From Eriocheir sinensis (Eukaryota > Arthropoda > Malacostraca > Decapoda > Varunidae), in assembly GCF_024679095.1 (NCBI RefSeq), contig NC_066578.1:941879-1005878 (forward strand): a stretch of 64,000 nucleotides of DNA, in the 5' to 3' direction. The notes below the pieces were generated by a model, which was given only the letters and a program-made list of their open reading frames with translations, made no database searches and had not been told where the DNA came from. A program made the position numbers and the translations under genes. This document shows positions 25,090 to 37,866 of the stretch, piece by piece. The number at the start of each line of letters is the position of its first letter. Position 1 is the stretch's first letter.

Positions 25090-25763
25090 CTCTGGGCCTA
25101 CAAGTGGTTACATAAGCATTAAGAATATGATCTCTTCGTATTGCATTACCTAAAACATATCAACACATCCGTAGGCCCTCTATACAAGCACAGCCTCTCC
25201 TACTTGCTATAATGGGTCATATTGGTGTTACAGGCTAAATATGTTTATGAAAGGAACATCATCTCTCGTCGTTCCACGTTATCAAAACTCTATAATTGTA
25301 ATATTTCTAGGCTATCTCCACAGATGTAGCCTCTCCGATTTGCTATAAGAAGCTGCATGTGTTACAACCTACAAGTGGTTACAAAAAGAACATATCGTCA
25401 CCTTCGTAAACAAAGCGCCTAAGTCATTATTTTCTACTTTACAGGAAATCAGAAAAGAACTGTCATCGTCTCATTTGGCTCAAGATTTAAGCAGAAATGA
25501 AAAGGCCAATTCTAGAACACTCAAACCCTGAATGACCAAGGCAACTATACAGAAACGGGCGTCACATGTTGAAAAATCAATGTAAACAAAAACCTGGAAA
25601 TCGCTGAAAAATGACTTAGGCGATTATTTTATAAGGATGACGATATGGTGCCAGTAGATTTAAACAAAGATCCAAACCACAGTCGGAGGCCATGGGTCAA
25701 ACGGAGAGGTGGGCACGGACGAGCCACACGTGTTTAATCTACTCATTTATTTCCTTTAGAATA
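25090..25763. other. No recognisable gene
   Basis: Right flank of the 21-bp array. AT-rich with weak internal similarity (AAGTGGTTAC at about 25104 and 25373), but no gene. Confidence 0.4.
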
Positions 25764-26150
25764 TTAACCCGGTAGCAGCGACGGCCCAAATTTGTGGCTT
25801 TACCGTGTAGCAGCGACGGCCCAAATTTGTGGCTTTACCGTGTAGCAGCGACGGGCCAAATTTGTGGCTTTACCGTGTACCAGCGACGGGCCAAATTTAT
25901 GGCTTTACCGTGTACCAGCGACGGGCCAAATTTGTGGCTTTACCGTGTACCAGCGACGGGCCAAATTTATGGCTTTACCGTGTACCAGCGACGGGCTACA
26001 TTTTTGCCATGATATAAACCCCCCAAAATAGATGATGCATAAACTGATCACAAATGCGTTGATATATATTATGAAATGGTTTGCGTGAGTGATGATTTTT
26101 TTCTCATTTTCTCGCTTAGAAGGGCATGATCCCTGCATCTACCGGGTTAA
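25764..26150. mobile_element. TTAA-flanked piggyBac-like MITE, copy A, with amplified 35-bp unit
   Basis: TTAA at 25764-25767 and 26147-26150 flank an element whose ends are CCCGGTAGCAGCG and, inverted, CCCGGTAGATGCAGGG. TTAA duplication plus CCC-starting inverted ends are the hallmark of piggyBac. The left end contains six full 35-bp units and a partial seventh (25772-26000; GTAGCAGCGACGGGCCAAAT, then TTGTGGCTTTACCGT). The rest (ATGATATAAAC..., GATCACAAATGCGTTG, CGCTTAGA) matches copies B, C and D. No coding capacity. Confidence 0.88.
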
Positions 26151-26310
26151 TAAGCTTTCCCAATCAGTTCATCATTGTATAAATATCAGGAAAGAAGCGA
26201 GCGAGACATCGTAACAAACCACAGAAGTGTTAAACTAGACTGCTATCACAGGTTACGCGCACTCCGCTTGGGGCTTCAACGCCGCCCGATTATTGGTTTT
26301 TCAAAAGGGA

Positions 26311-26311
<1 letters not shown>

Positions 26312-26352
<41 letters not shown>

Positions 26353-26399
26353 ATCACATAACAACCTCATACATTATATTACATAAGAATCCCACACAC

Positions 26400-26490
<91 letters not shown>
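26312..26490. repeat. (CA)n, then (CT)n-(CA)n microsatellites
   Basis: A CA array at 26312-26351, a CT array at 26402-26449 and CA again at 26448-26489. Confidence 0.95.
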
Positions 26491-26767
26491 ACATCACATC
26501 ACAACCGTATTCATTATTTTTCTCAGCCAGGTAAATGGAAACTGTCCAACAAAACTAACCGTCAAAATAAGGGAGAACAAGAAAGGGAAGGGAAGCTTTT
26601 GAAACGGAAAGGGGAAACGATGGAACAGAGGGTAGAGGAGGAAAGGGAGAAATGGACAGGAAAAGCTTGTAAGGAGGGAGGAGGGACCACTATGTTCAGT
26701 AATTACCTTGTTTAACTTCTTGCGCGCCGCCATGTCAGGTAATCAAGGAGTTAATATATGCCTGACT

Positions 26768-26905
26768 GAGCGTCTCCCGGTGCGGAAAAGACGCTCCTCC
26801 CACTGGTGACTCGAGGGATGACGTCACTTTGATCTGATTGGTTATTGGGGGTGTGACGTCATCAGCAGCCCCTCCTATTGGTTATCGAGGGTCTGGCGTC
26901 ACCAC
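26768..26905. promoter_or_regulatory. Cluster of CRE-like and CCAAT-like motifs
   Basis: Three spaced repeats combine ATTGGTTAT (CCAAT box on the other strand) with GTGTGACGTCA / GATGACGTCA / CTGGCGTCA. TGACGTCA is the cAMP-response element core. An 8-bp hairpin (GAGCGTCT / AGACGCTC) precedes them at about 26768-26797. A promoter is possible but no gene follows; decayed tandem repeats would look the same. Confidence 0.3.
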
Positions 26906-27002
26906 CATCCCCACTGTCGCCAATGTTGATTGCTTCTATGATTTGCCTATAGAGACCCCGACGCCGCGACCAACTCAAATATTTAATTGCTTCCAGGGGG
27001 TG

Positions 27003-27074
27003 GGGGGAGAGAGAGAGAGAGAGAGAGAGACTTTTTTTTTTGTGCATCATAGGTCTCTCTCTCTCTCTCTCTCC
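27003..27074. repeat. Short (GA)n and (TC)n pair
   Basis: A GA run at about 27007-27030 and a TC run at about 27054-27074 face each other around 22 nt and could form a hairpin. Confidence 0.85.
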
Positions 27075-27284
27075 CTTCACATCCCTGCTTTAATTTTCAT
27101 CTACGTACCTTCCCCTAATTATGTCCCTCTCCGTAATATCGTCTTCCCCTTTCCCGTCCTCCGAAGATCAATAATGTCAGATAATTACTTATAAAATGAA
27201 GTCGACCACTACAGGAAGTAACCTTGGTCCTAGCTAAGAGGCATTTTGATGAATTTTTGCTGTTCATTTTTTTCATATATGTTT

Positions 27285-27590
27285 CATCCCTCCTCCTCCT
27301 TCTCCTCCTCCTCCTCCTTTTTTCCCTTCTCGTCCTCCTGCTCATCCTCATCGTTCTCCTCTTCCTCCTCCTCCTCCTCCTCATCGTCATCATCATCACC
27401 GTCACCATCATTTTTCCTTTTCTTCTTCTTCCTCTTCCTCCTTCTCCTCCTCTTTCTCTTTATCCTCCCCTTCTTCCACCCCCTCCTCCACCTCCTCCTC
27501 TGCCTCTTTCTCCTCCCCTTCCTCCACCTCCTCCTCCACCTCCTCCACCTCCTCCTCCTTCACTTTCTCTTCTTCCTCCCTCTCTTGAAC
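27285..27590. repeat. (CCT)n polypyrimidine tract
   Basis: Degenerate CCT/CTT of about 300 bp with a short CAT/CAC segment at 27382-27410. Confidence 0.92.
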
Positions 27591-27880
27591 AAGGTCTCTC
27601 TAAAGGAAGATACTCAAAGGGTATAAAAACATTAGTAAAGAATATGCTTGGAGGAGTAAGAAAAAAAATAGAAGTTGGTAATATAAATGTTTAAAAATCC
27701 CTTGAATTTCTCAGTGACGAAGCACAGAGAAGGAAAACTGAGCACAATTTCCTGCTGCATATTTTGAAAGAGCTTCGGAGGACGGACGTGTGGATGGAAG
27801 GTCTTTACCGGGTCCGACAACTGTACGGGGCAGGAAGGTTCGGGTATGCTTCTTGATAAAGGCCGAATTACTTAACATTT

Positions 27881-28480
27881 CGCAGCCCAAGTTCACATAT
27901 TTGACAAGGCTTTCGTAGGTGTTTCGGGCATTTCCAGGAGTAGTTTTATGACCCTGGTGGTAGTTTGACCTTTCTGCTGTACCATGAACCTAAGGAAACA
28001 CTCATTAGAACCTGACTGACCCCCTCTTTGGACTTTAAAAATAGCTCATGTGAGAAGCGAAGGTGTCTTACAATACATTTCGTCGCCCAAGTTCACATAT
28101 TTGACAAGGCTTTCGTAGGAGTTGTGGGCATTTCCAGGAGTAGTTTTATGACCCTGGTGGTAATTTGACCTTTCTGCTGTACCATGAACCTAAGGAAACA
28201 CTCATTAGAACCTGACTGACCCCCTCTTTGGACTTTAAAAATAGCTCATGTGAGAAGCGAAGGTGTCTTACAATACATTTCGTCGCCCAAGTTCACATAT
28301 TTGACAAGGCTTTCGTAGGTGTTTCGGGCATTTCCAGGAGTAGTTTTATGACCCTGGTGGTAGTTTGACCTTTCTGCTGTACCGTGAACCTAAAGAAACA
28401 CTCATTAGAACCAGACTGATCCCCTCTTTGACCTTTAAAAATAGCTCATGTGAGAAGCGAAGGTGTCTTATTATACCGAC
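27881..28480. repeat. 200-bp tandem repeat, three copies
   Basis: Units start exactly 200 bp apart (the shared GCCCAAGTTCACATATTTG begins at about 27885, 28085 and 28285). They contain GGCATTTCCAGGAGTAGTTT, TTGACCTTTCTGCTGTACC and AAATAGCTCATGTGAGAAGC. Divergence between copies is low and the third is truncated. It is probably part of a dispersed repeat family. Confidence 0.93.
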
Positions 28481-28576
28481 CAGAAGACAGAGAGATGGAA
28501 AGTGCATCCACATCCCAAACACAAAATCAGGCAATTGGGGTAAAAAATAAGTGAAATGGGAGCCGTTGTATCTTTA

Positions 28577-28670
28577 ATAGCGGGCTTTTTTTTATGAGTA
28601 GCGGGCTTTTTTATTATTGTTTCCTTTTTTTGTGCCGTTGAGCTGTCTCCTTTGTTGTAAAAAAAAAAGT
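28577..28670 (+). mobile_element. Jockey-like 3' tail, tail-only copy
   Basis: Contains GAGTAGCGGGC, a T-rich segment, GTGCCGTTGAGCTGTCTCC, TTTGTTGTAA and poly(A). No coding part is present. TAGCGGGCTTTTTT is duplicated at the left edge. Confidence 0.78.
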
Positions 28671-28849
28671 CTCCGCTATAACGTATACGCAAAGAAAGTA
28701 TCATTTTAGCCAACGCAATGGTTAGTTCGGTGTTCTGTTAGGAGCGTAGTACAAAAGACGTTGTTTGGTGAGTGTTATAATCTTTCACTGATAAAAATAC
28801 ACGTTGAATACCGGTCCACATTATTTTGTATGCTAGAACCAAGACCAAG

Positions 28850-28937
28850 AACGGCTTTTTTTTTTTCATGCGGACTTTTTTTCATTTTTTTTTTGCCCTC
28901 GAGCCGTTTACTGTAAAAAAAAAAAAAAAAAACTACA
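28850..28937 (+). mobile_element. Jockey-like 3' tail, degenerate tail-only copy
   Basis: GCGGAC, T-rich sequence, GCCCTCGAGCCGTTTACTG, then a poly(A) of about 20. Confidence 0.62.
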
Positions 28938-28954
28938 GAGAAACAAGTGTATGT

Positions 28955-29019
28955 AGCGGGCTATTTTTTCATTATTTTTTTTTTAAGCCCTTGAACTGCC
29001 TTTGCTGTAAAAAAAAAGT
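28955..29019 (+). mobile_element. Jockey-like 3' tail, tail-only copy
   Basis: TAGCGGGCTATTTTTTC, T-rich sequence, AGCCCTTGAACTGCCTTTGC, then TGTA and poly(A). It lies 20 bp after the poly(A) of the previous copy. Confidence 0.72.
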
Positions 29020-29272
29020 TTGTATGTGTATGTATCCATGTAGTATGAAACTCAAATATGCCTCGAAATAACGGTAAAGTATCTCAACACAATAAGAACA
29101 ATTAAAAGGAAATACATAAACTCATATTGGAATGTTGCCCCCCCAAAAAAATCACCTAGTTCTTCTGTGAGTGAAAAATCTGTCTTCTCATTTTTTCTTT
29201 ACTATAACGAAGATCTTAATTATACGTTAAATAGGGGAGCCAATGGAAGGAAGTGATCTCATTCAAAGCAAC

Positions 29273-29470
29273 ACACTGAAATAGATGTCGGGCAGATTAA
29301 GTCAAGACCGGGCAGCCTCGTAACTTCTTTTCTTTTATTTCTAGAGCAAGGGAGACAACTCAAGGGCACTAGAACAAAGTCGTAACAAAAAGAGGCCCGC
29401 CAAACTTCCAAGGCTTCCAGTTGACCGTCTTTCAATGTTTCCATGTATCCTTCTCCTTCTCTTTCATCAC
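29273..29470. repeat. ~200-bp direct repeat, left copy (pair with 31453-31650)
   Basis: Shares long blocks with 31453-31650, including CAGCCTCGTAACTTCTTTTC, GAGCAAGGGAGACAACTCAA and CTTTCAATGTTTCCATGTAT. The centre, read on the minus strand, is a variant Jockey-like 3' tail (GCCCTTGAGTTGTCTCCC). The pair is either a local duplication or two copies of one composite repeat. Confidence 0.88.
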
Positions 29471-29569
29471 CCTTCTTCCTTTGCTTCGAGGCTTCCAATC
29501 CGCTTGTGTTGTCCTGATTCTCGAGTTGTCTTCCTCAGCTCCCTCCTGCCTTGTCTTCTTGTAACTTAA

Positions 29570-30505
29570 CCTCCTTCCTGCACCTCCCGCTCCTGGTCCT
29601 GCTAATACTCTTGTTTTGATTTGCCTTTTTCTTGTTTTTCTTGATTTTTTCTTGTTTTTTTCCTGATGGTTCTTGTTTTTTTGTTTTCTTGGAGTTTTCG
29701 TTTTTTAATGTTTTTTTTTAGTTTTATCTTGTTTTTCTTGTTTTTCTTGTATTTAATGTGTTTTCTTGTTCTTTTTCTTCTTGGTTTTTTCTTTTTTTTT
29801 GTCTTCCTGCACCTCCCTCTCCTGCTCCCGTCCCTGCTCCCGCTACTACTATTGTTTTGACCTGTTTTTTTTCTTCTATTTTTTTCTTTATCTATTCCTA
29901 ACGTTTCTTGCTTTTCTTCGTTTCCTTGGACTTTTCGTTTTTTGTTTTTGTTTTTTTGTTTTATCTTGTTTTCTTATTGTTTTTTCTTGTATTGATGTGT
30001 TTTCTTGTTCCTGTTATTGTTCTTTTTTTTCTTTTTCTTGTCCTCTTGTAATTCCACCTCCTTCCTGCACCTCCCTCTCCTGCTTCCTCTCCTGCTCCTG
30101 CCCCTGCTACTACTTTTGTTCTGGCTTGTCTTTTTCTTGTTTTTCTTGATTTTTTCTTTTTTCCTAATGTTGGACTTTTTGTATTGTTTTGTTTTTTTCT
30201 AGTTTTATATTTTTTTCTTGTTTTTCTTGTATTAATGTGTTTTCTTGTTCTTGTTATTCTTGTTTTTTTTTGTCTTGTAATTCCTGCAACTACTCTTTTT
30301 ATTTTCTTGTTTTTCCTTATTTTATTCTTGTTTTTCCTTGTTTTTGTATTTTTCTAGCGTTCCTTGCTTTTCTTTGTTTTCTTGACCTTTTCTGATTTTT
30401 ATTATTTTATTCAAGTTTTATCTTGCTTTTTTTCTTGTTTTCCTTGTTCTTGTTTTTCTTGTTCATTTTTCTTTTCCTCTTTGCTCCTGTTGTTCTTTCC
30501 CATCG
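29570..30505. repeat. T/C-rich degenerate tandem repeat of roughly 220-255 bp
   Basis: About 930 bp of TTTTTCTTG-type sequence. The block CTTCCTGCACCTCCC followed by CTGCT...ACTACT...TTTTG recurs at about 29576, 29804 and 30063, and a weaker form at about 30280. Hydrophobic Phe/Leu/Ser frames across it are artefacts. Confidence 0.8.
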
Positions 30506-30529
30506 CCTCCTCTGTCTTGTTTTCCTGAC

Positions 30530-30775
30530 GTGGCTCATCCTCTTCACGCTGGAAAAAGAGACACTCACGAGATTTAATTCAGGTCTTCAAGTACCTCAAG
30601 GAGTTCAGCATTACCGTTCGTTACCAACCAACCCGAGAACGAGAAGCAACGGTCTACCTCCTCAAGCGAAACGAAGTAGCACAGACGTTGGCAGGAGTGT
30701 AATTTTTCAGACCGAATCATTCTTCCTTCCAAAGCAGTCAGTGCGGAAACCCAAGATCAACAGAATATACCGGGT
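30530..30775 (+). pseudogene. CR1-like LINE C-terminal remnant
   Basis: Frame-shifted pieces read FTLEKET, VFKYLKEFS and KRSSTDVGR, followed by FFRPNHSSFQ in another frame. They match the order LEKRR..DLI..FKYLKGF...RSNG.K...GR.FFSNRI of CR1-type post-RT regions (compare LEKRRLRGKLIECFKILNGF in the copy at 36448-37316). Inactive. Confidence 0.52.
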
Positions 30776-31099
30776 CTTCTCAACCTCGTACCAGAATTCT
30801 CCTCTTCTGCGCATTGACGTCACCTGCAGCCCCTCAGTCTGCTTCCACCAGTCTTCACCTGACCACAGGTGTAGACGCATCCCGTGTGCTCCATTTGCTT
30901 TGATTTCGATGGGTGACTTTAGTATTTAGGATCAAGGAACTGAAGCAGTCACAGAATTAATGGGCAGCTAGGGGTAAGAAAAGACTGGGTAGAAGAGGTT
31001 GAGGTGTTACAGAGGGTGTCAGGGTGGACAGGAGAACTGTTCAATAGAGGATGATTCTGGCGAGTAAGAATGTCAAAAAATACTTGGATAAGTAGGTTC

Positions 31100-31228
<129 letters not shown>

Positions 31229-31452
31229 ACTGAAATGTTTCAGTATCCCATGAAATATCTCTCGTTTTCCTTATTATTTTCCGCCTTCTCTCTATCATAC
31301 TGCTGATGACGTCAAAACCTGCGCGTGAAAAGACCTGGTCTATTCTCTTGATCTTGCGGAAACCAGCTCCCATAAAAAACACATCGAACGCTATTCATTG
31401 CGTCGGGAGTGAACTGAACGCGCGTACCGAAGCGTTTTGATCCGCTCTCGAA

Positions 31453-31650
31453 ACACTGAAATAAATGTCGGGCAAGATTAAGTCAAGACGGGGCAGCCTC
31501 GTAACTTCTTTTCTTTTATTTCTAGAGCAAGGGAGACAACTCAAGGGCACTAAAACAAAGTAGTAACAAAAAAAAAGGGCCCTCCAAACTTCCAAGGCTT
31601 CCTGTTGCCCGTCTTTCAATGTTTCCATGTATCATTCTCCTCCTCTTTCA
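31453..31650. repeat. ~200-bp direct repeat, right copy (pair with 29273-29470)
   Basis: See the left copy. This one has an expanded A run (about 31568-31577) and otherwise scattered substitutions. Confidence 0.88.
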
Positions 31651-31837
31651 TCCCCTTCGCCTCATTCATTTCGTCCCTCTCTTACGGGTATGGAAACAAG
31701 GCGCAACAGAACGGAAAATGAAAATCAATTAATTCCGACTATTTCCTCTCCTTTGTTAATTTTTGTCTCATCATTTGTCTATTTATACTCCATAATTCTC
31801 CTCATCTATATTCAAATTCATCTTATTACTCTCTTCA

Positions 31838-31839
<2 letters not shown>

Positions 31840-31909
<70 letters not shown>
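31840..31909. repeat. (TC)n microsatellite
   Basis: A pure 70-bp TC array. Confidence 0.97.
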
Positions 31910-31910
<1 letters not shown>

Positions 31911-32104
31911 AATGTGTAGACTTTTACGTACCGACCACGAACCATTAAGAGATAATCACCTTCCCTTTATTTCTTTTACTCTCCTCCTCCTTACTCCACC
32001 CTAACCACACCACTGCGATTCCTTTCCTGCCACGTGCATCCTTTCTATTGATCCGTGCAGGTGTTATGGGACACGAGAGGTTGCCTCCCAAAGCAGCAAA
32101 CCAT

Positions 32105-32690
32105 ACAAATACAATACCACGCTGGTTTAGAGGTAAGCACACCTAACTACAAACAATCGGGCCCGTACACGATCCCGGCGAGGCGTCTGTGAGGCGCAGC
32201 AATACGACCTCTACCTATGAATCTGTGGACCGTTGACTGAATCCCGAGCTGGGCCGCCGGCACTCAGCCCACCCAGCTGTTCATCCTCTCTCTCAGGCTG
32301 GTCGATAAATGGATATCTGGGGAAACCTGGGTAAGGTGAACTGTGTGGTAACCCGGATGTAGCATCCTGTGTCCCGAGGTAACGGGTTCCTATCCATCAC
32401 AGGCTCCAGAGCCGATGGGATGGAGATGAGCACCGAGGTCACGCCAGCAGGAGCGTTGAGCACCAACTTTACCTTTTCCACACCACGGCAGTCGGTGCTC
32501 GGCCTTCCCATTTTTTCACCGGGCCCTGTAGGGCAGGTCGATAAAGGGGTACCTGGGGAAATCTCGGCAAGGTTAACAATTCTGGTAACTCATGTAAGAC
32601 CTGCGGCCCGGGGCGATGGGTTCCTTCCCACCGCAGGCTCAAGGGCTGAGGTAACAAGGATGAGTGCCGACTCAACGAACAGATAATTAT
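32105..32690 (+). mobile_element. tRNA-derived SINE with a duplicated body
   Basis: The start, CACGCTGGTTTAGAGGTAAG, resembles a tRNA A-box region; the B-box is eroded. The body has CACTCAGCCCACCCAGCTGT (about 32261), then GGTCGATAAATGG...CCTGGGGAAA..., CCCGAGGTAACGGGTTCC and ATGGAGATGAGCACCGAGG. A second, diverged body copy follows at about 32535-32685 (GGTCGATAAAGGGGTACCTG, GGCGATGGGTTCC, GATGAGTGCCGAC). Part of the body also occurs in the SINE at 45480-45715. Non-coding. Confidence 0.68.
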
Positions 32691-32699
32691 AACGTATGT

Positions 32700-33715
32700 G
32701 TCATTTTTACCCTAATATATATTCTGGGTCCTGATGCCACTGACCCCTCACTTCTCTCTGCTACACGCTGTCTACATCAGGTGATTCCTTTAGCGACGTT
32801 AGTATAGTTACTACCTGAGGTCTCGATGTATTTTAAATTCAAACTGATATATGAGATCGAACAGTCAGGGTTGACACGAATGTTCCATGAGACTTTGGTA
32901 ACTCACTGACGGACGAGCCGCTGTCCAGTAATACTCATTCAGTCCAATACTCTTTTTTGCTTACTGTTGCATTGTACGGAAGTGTATCTGCGCATCTTAT
33001 TACTTAGTTCTCCCTCCTGGAACGACAGAGGCACTAGAGGCAACCAAACACACCGAATACACTAATTACAACACGCCTTACCTCCACTTTCTGTACACAC
33101 CTTTCTCCTCACCTCCTCCACTCTCAGCATAATCAGTCTGCTCGGAAGCCCTCTCGCTGCCCCACGCTGGGATGTTTGGCTTCACACGCAATCTTCACGA
33201 TTTCAAAATTCAGAACGCTCGTTAGCCGTTCGAGCCCCTGCAGTGCATTGCTGTTCACCCTTGTCGCCACACTGCCTTGGAAACCCTTCGATGTTTTATC
33301 CGTATCACGCACGTAATCGTATTCCCATTCCCCTCATCATAACATTAGTGATAATAACTTCACTAATTCGTATTCTTTCACGATATCGTAAATTTATATT
33401 TGAAGTTGGTTGTTACTTGAATATTATCTGGACACTCCAAGCACATGAGGGTCTACATAACTTGATATTATTCAAATACATTAATCTAGCTTTTTTTTTA
33501 TTCAAATTTACCTTTTAATAGCCTAGATGTAAGATTTGAGGCTGGTGCTTATCAGTAATATCCTTTATACAGCTGATGGTGACAAATCACCGCTAGTATC
33601 TTTAAGTAACAAATATTGCCTGCAATACATATTAGTGAACAGCAAAATGTTCAATTATGTAGGAGGCAACAGTTGCACTTGTTGGGAAACGAGTAAATAA
33701 ACACAGAAACCGTAC
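32700..33715. other. No recognisable gene
   Basis: About 1 kb of mixed sequence. A B-box-like GTTCGAGCCCC near 33231 lacks a paired A box, so no tRNA is called. Confidence 0.45.
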
Positions 33716-33718
33716 TAC

Positions 33719-34586
33719 TCAACTTCTTTTAACAGAAGACCCACCCAACAGGAACTAAATGATTCCAGGATGGAGGCGGCAGAACGCTTAGCCTCAGACC
33801 TTACTATTATTTCCGACTGGAGCAAGAAGAACTTGGTGTCCTTCAACGCCTCAAAAACACAATTTCTCCACCTATCCACTCGACACAATCTTCCAAACAA
33901 CTATCTCTTATTCTTTGACAACACTCAGCTGTCACCTTCTTCAACACTAAACATCCTCGGTCTATCCTTAACTCAAAATCTCAACTGGAAACTTCATATC
34001 TCTTCTCTTACTAAATCAGTTTCCTCGAGGTTTAGCGTTCTGTACCGTCTCCGCCAGTTCTTCTCCCCTGCACAGTTGCTGTCCATTTACATGGGCCTTG
34101 TCCGCCCTCGTATGAAGTATGCATCTCACGTGTGGGGGGATCCACTCACACAGCTCTCTTGGACAGAGTGGAGTCTAAGGCTCTTCGTCTCATCAGCTCT
34201 CCTCCTCATACTGATAGTCTTCTACCTCTTAAATTTCGCCGCCATGTTGACTCTCTTTCTATCTTCTGTCGATATTTTCATGCTGACTGCTCTTCTGAAC
34301 TTGCTAACTGCATGCCTCCCCTCCTCCCACGGCCTCGCAACACATGACTTTCTACTCAAGCTCATCCCTTTACTGTCCAAATCCCTTACGCAAGAGTTAG
34401 CCAGCATCTTCACTCTTTCATCCCTCACGCTGGTAAACTCTGGAACAATCTTCCTTCATCTGTATTTCCTCCTGCCTACGACTTTAACTCTTTATAGGAG
34501 CAGTGAGTAGCGGGCTTTTTTTTCACATTTGTTACCTTTTTTATGCCCTTGAACTGACTCCTCTGCTGTAAGAAGAAAAAAAAAAC
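33719..34586 (+). mobile_element. Jockey-like LINE 3' end, longest copy in the window
   Basis: The RT C-terminal and post-RT region is open for about 250 codons: LASDLTIISDWSKKNLVSFN, SKTQFLHLSTRHN, LSPSSTLNILGLSLTQNLNW, SVLYRLRQFFSPAQLLSIYM and LVRPRMKYASHVWG. A frameshift near 34130 then moves the family frame (ESKALRLISSPPHTDSLLPL) to another phase. The ORF end and proximal 3' UTR are deleted between about 34493 and 34495, joining directly to ATAGGAGCAGTGAGTAGCGG, the terminal CCCTTGAACTGACTCC and an impure poly(A). The RT catalytic FADD region and endonuclease are missing (5' truncation). Inactive. Confidence 0.83.
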
Positions 34587-34589
34587 CCG

Positions 34590-34757
34590 ACATAAGAAAA
34601 ATCCTAATATTTACAAAACGTTTCTTAGGCATCATCGGTCATTAGCGTCAATTATAATAAAGTATTTCTAGAGTAGGAAGCGTTAAAATCGCCGTTTTTT
34701 TCAGTAATGCTCAACACACACTCGCCCACATAATTATAAATGAGACAATATATCAAC

Positions 34758-34806
<49 letters not shown>

Positions 34807-35750
34807 ACCCACGCACTATATAATGAGGTTCCCCAGGCCTGCTGGCTGCAGCCTGGCCCGCCTGCTGGCCGTGTGGACAGTTCATGACAGCGGTGCTGAT
34901 GATGGCGGCGATACGCGGCGTTGGTGGTCGATAGTTTCATCAAATGGTTCTAATTATGTTGAGCAGAATATATTAAGTAAATATTGATTCGCTGATTCAC
35001 CAGTAATAAATTTATGCGGAATCATAGCTGTTGCCTTTTTCCGGGAAATGAATATGTTACCCCATCATTGCTGCTTTACAGGAGAGCTTTTTAATTTATT
35101 TGGTAATAAAAGCTCATACGGAGATTAAAATGAGCCTCGCTGGCCATGTTCACCGTGCTGACCAATGTTTGCATTGATGTTCGTTACATTGTGAACTATG
35201 AAAAAAAATTGAAGCTATTTATTTTGTAATGCAAATCAGTTAATAGTGAACTGAAAATCGGTGATTAGGAACATTATATTTACACCACAGAAAAAAAATT
35301 AGCTAGTAAGTTTAGATTAATCGTGCAGTGTCTCTGGGAGATGGGCAAGACCTCGAGGCTGTGGCCTCTCAACGAGTCGGTCATGAGGAAACAGTCCTTG
35401 CCCTGCGAACTCAAGATTTTCTAAAACGATTATTAAAGGACTCGGGGACCGGCCTGAGTCTGGCTCGTGCAGATGATGGCACTGCAGATGTTCACTGAAA
35501 TCTTGTCATTTACTCATTTTTTTTTACGAACGAATGAACGCAAAAGGTTTTCAGTAGACATACTAACAAATATCAGGTTATTAAGCTTAGTAATATACGA
35601 CAATATGAACTGCTGCATTGTCGATAACCCAGTGCAGCCTCAAGGTCAAAGTTCATGGTAAAAGCCATAAAGGAATGAAAGGGAAAGCTCCTTTTACAAT
35701 ATTTAAAACTACTCCAAAGACTTGTAGTCAGTCAAGTGTTGATGAATGGA
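34590..35750. other. No recognisable gene; (GT)n at 34761-34804
   Basis: Apart from a GT microsatellite of about 44 bp, this 1.1 kb holds only AT-rich sequence with short frames. Confidence 0.45.
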
Positions 35751-35753
35751 AAC

Positions 35754-35756
<3 letters not shown>

Positions 35757-35829
<73 letters not shown>

Positions 35830-35846
35830 TATATATATATATATAT
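35757..35846. repeat. (TA)n microsatellite
   Basis: About 90 bp of TA with one GATA break, abutting the poly(T) that marks the 3' end of a minus-strand SINE. Confidence 0.97.
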
Positions 35847-36112
35847 TTTTTTTTTTTACGTCTATGCCTATAGCGCCAATAGGCTTGCTTGAGGAGCCTG
35901 GATGGTAGTCGGCCCTAGCCCGTATTGGCTCATGCTGCCCCCCGGAACTCGTTCTTGATTCACTTGGACAGTTTCCTCTAGACTCCGGGTTGCTGGGTGG
36001 TCTTCAGGACAACATGTGGGTAGTTTTAACCCACTCGGCGGTGACTTAAAATCCGAGGTAGTAGCGTGGGGATTCGAACTCGCGTCATCCATCACGCGAT
36101 GCCCACATTCTA
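35847..36112 (-). mobile_element. tRNA-derived SINE with poly(A), minus strand
   Basis: On the minus strand a B-box-containing start (CGAGTTCGAATCCCCACGC) is followed by a body with GTTGTCCTGAAGACCACCC and AACTCGTTC-type sequence on the complementary strand. It ends GCCTATTGGCGCTATAGGCA, then TAGACGT and poly(A) (plus-strand T run at 35847-35857). The A-box part is eroded. Its 3' portion is also present at 46747-46865. Confidence 0.68.
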
Positions 36113-37529
<1,417 letters not shown>

Positions 37530-37866
37530 GGTAATCAGGGCGCCGTGCAGTCTTCCTCCACATCCCGCCAAGACAATCGCCTCAGTCACAATAAATTAGA
37601 GAGCAAACGGCGAGGTTCAGAGTCCATCTCCGAGAATGGTTCCGTGGCTCTCCTCCTCCTCCTCGTCACCGGGGGAAGTACAGGAAGACTGATAATGATG
37701 ATGGTATAGTAAAAGCTGAAGAAACACTAGTAGCAACATCACTAGGAATATACGAGGATACACAGAGATACAAAGGGATCACGAGACACCATGACGGCTT
37801 AAGCACGGCAGCTCCAAATGACCAGATTTCACCAACACAACTCTGGATTCATATATATAAGAAGAT

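Noticed and set aside
27881..28480. Multi-exon gene with repeated exons
   Set aside because: The three 200-bp copies contain in-frame stops in every phase and no consistent splice sites.
29666..30509. Phe/Leu-rich membrane-protein-like frames
   Set aside because: T-rich degenerate tandem repeats; hydrophobicity is a composition effect.
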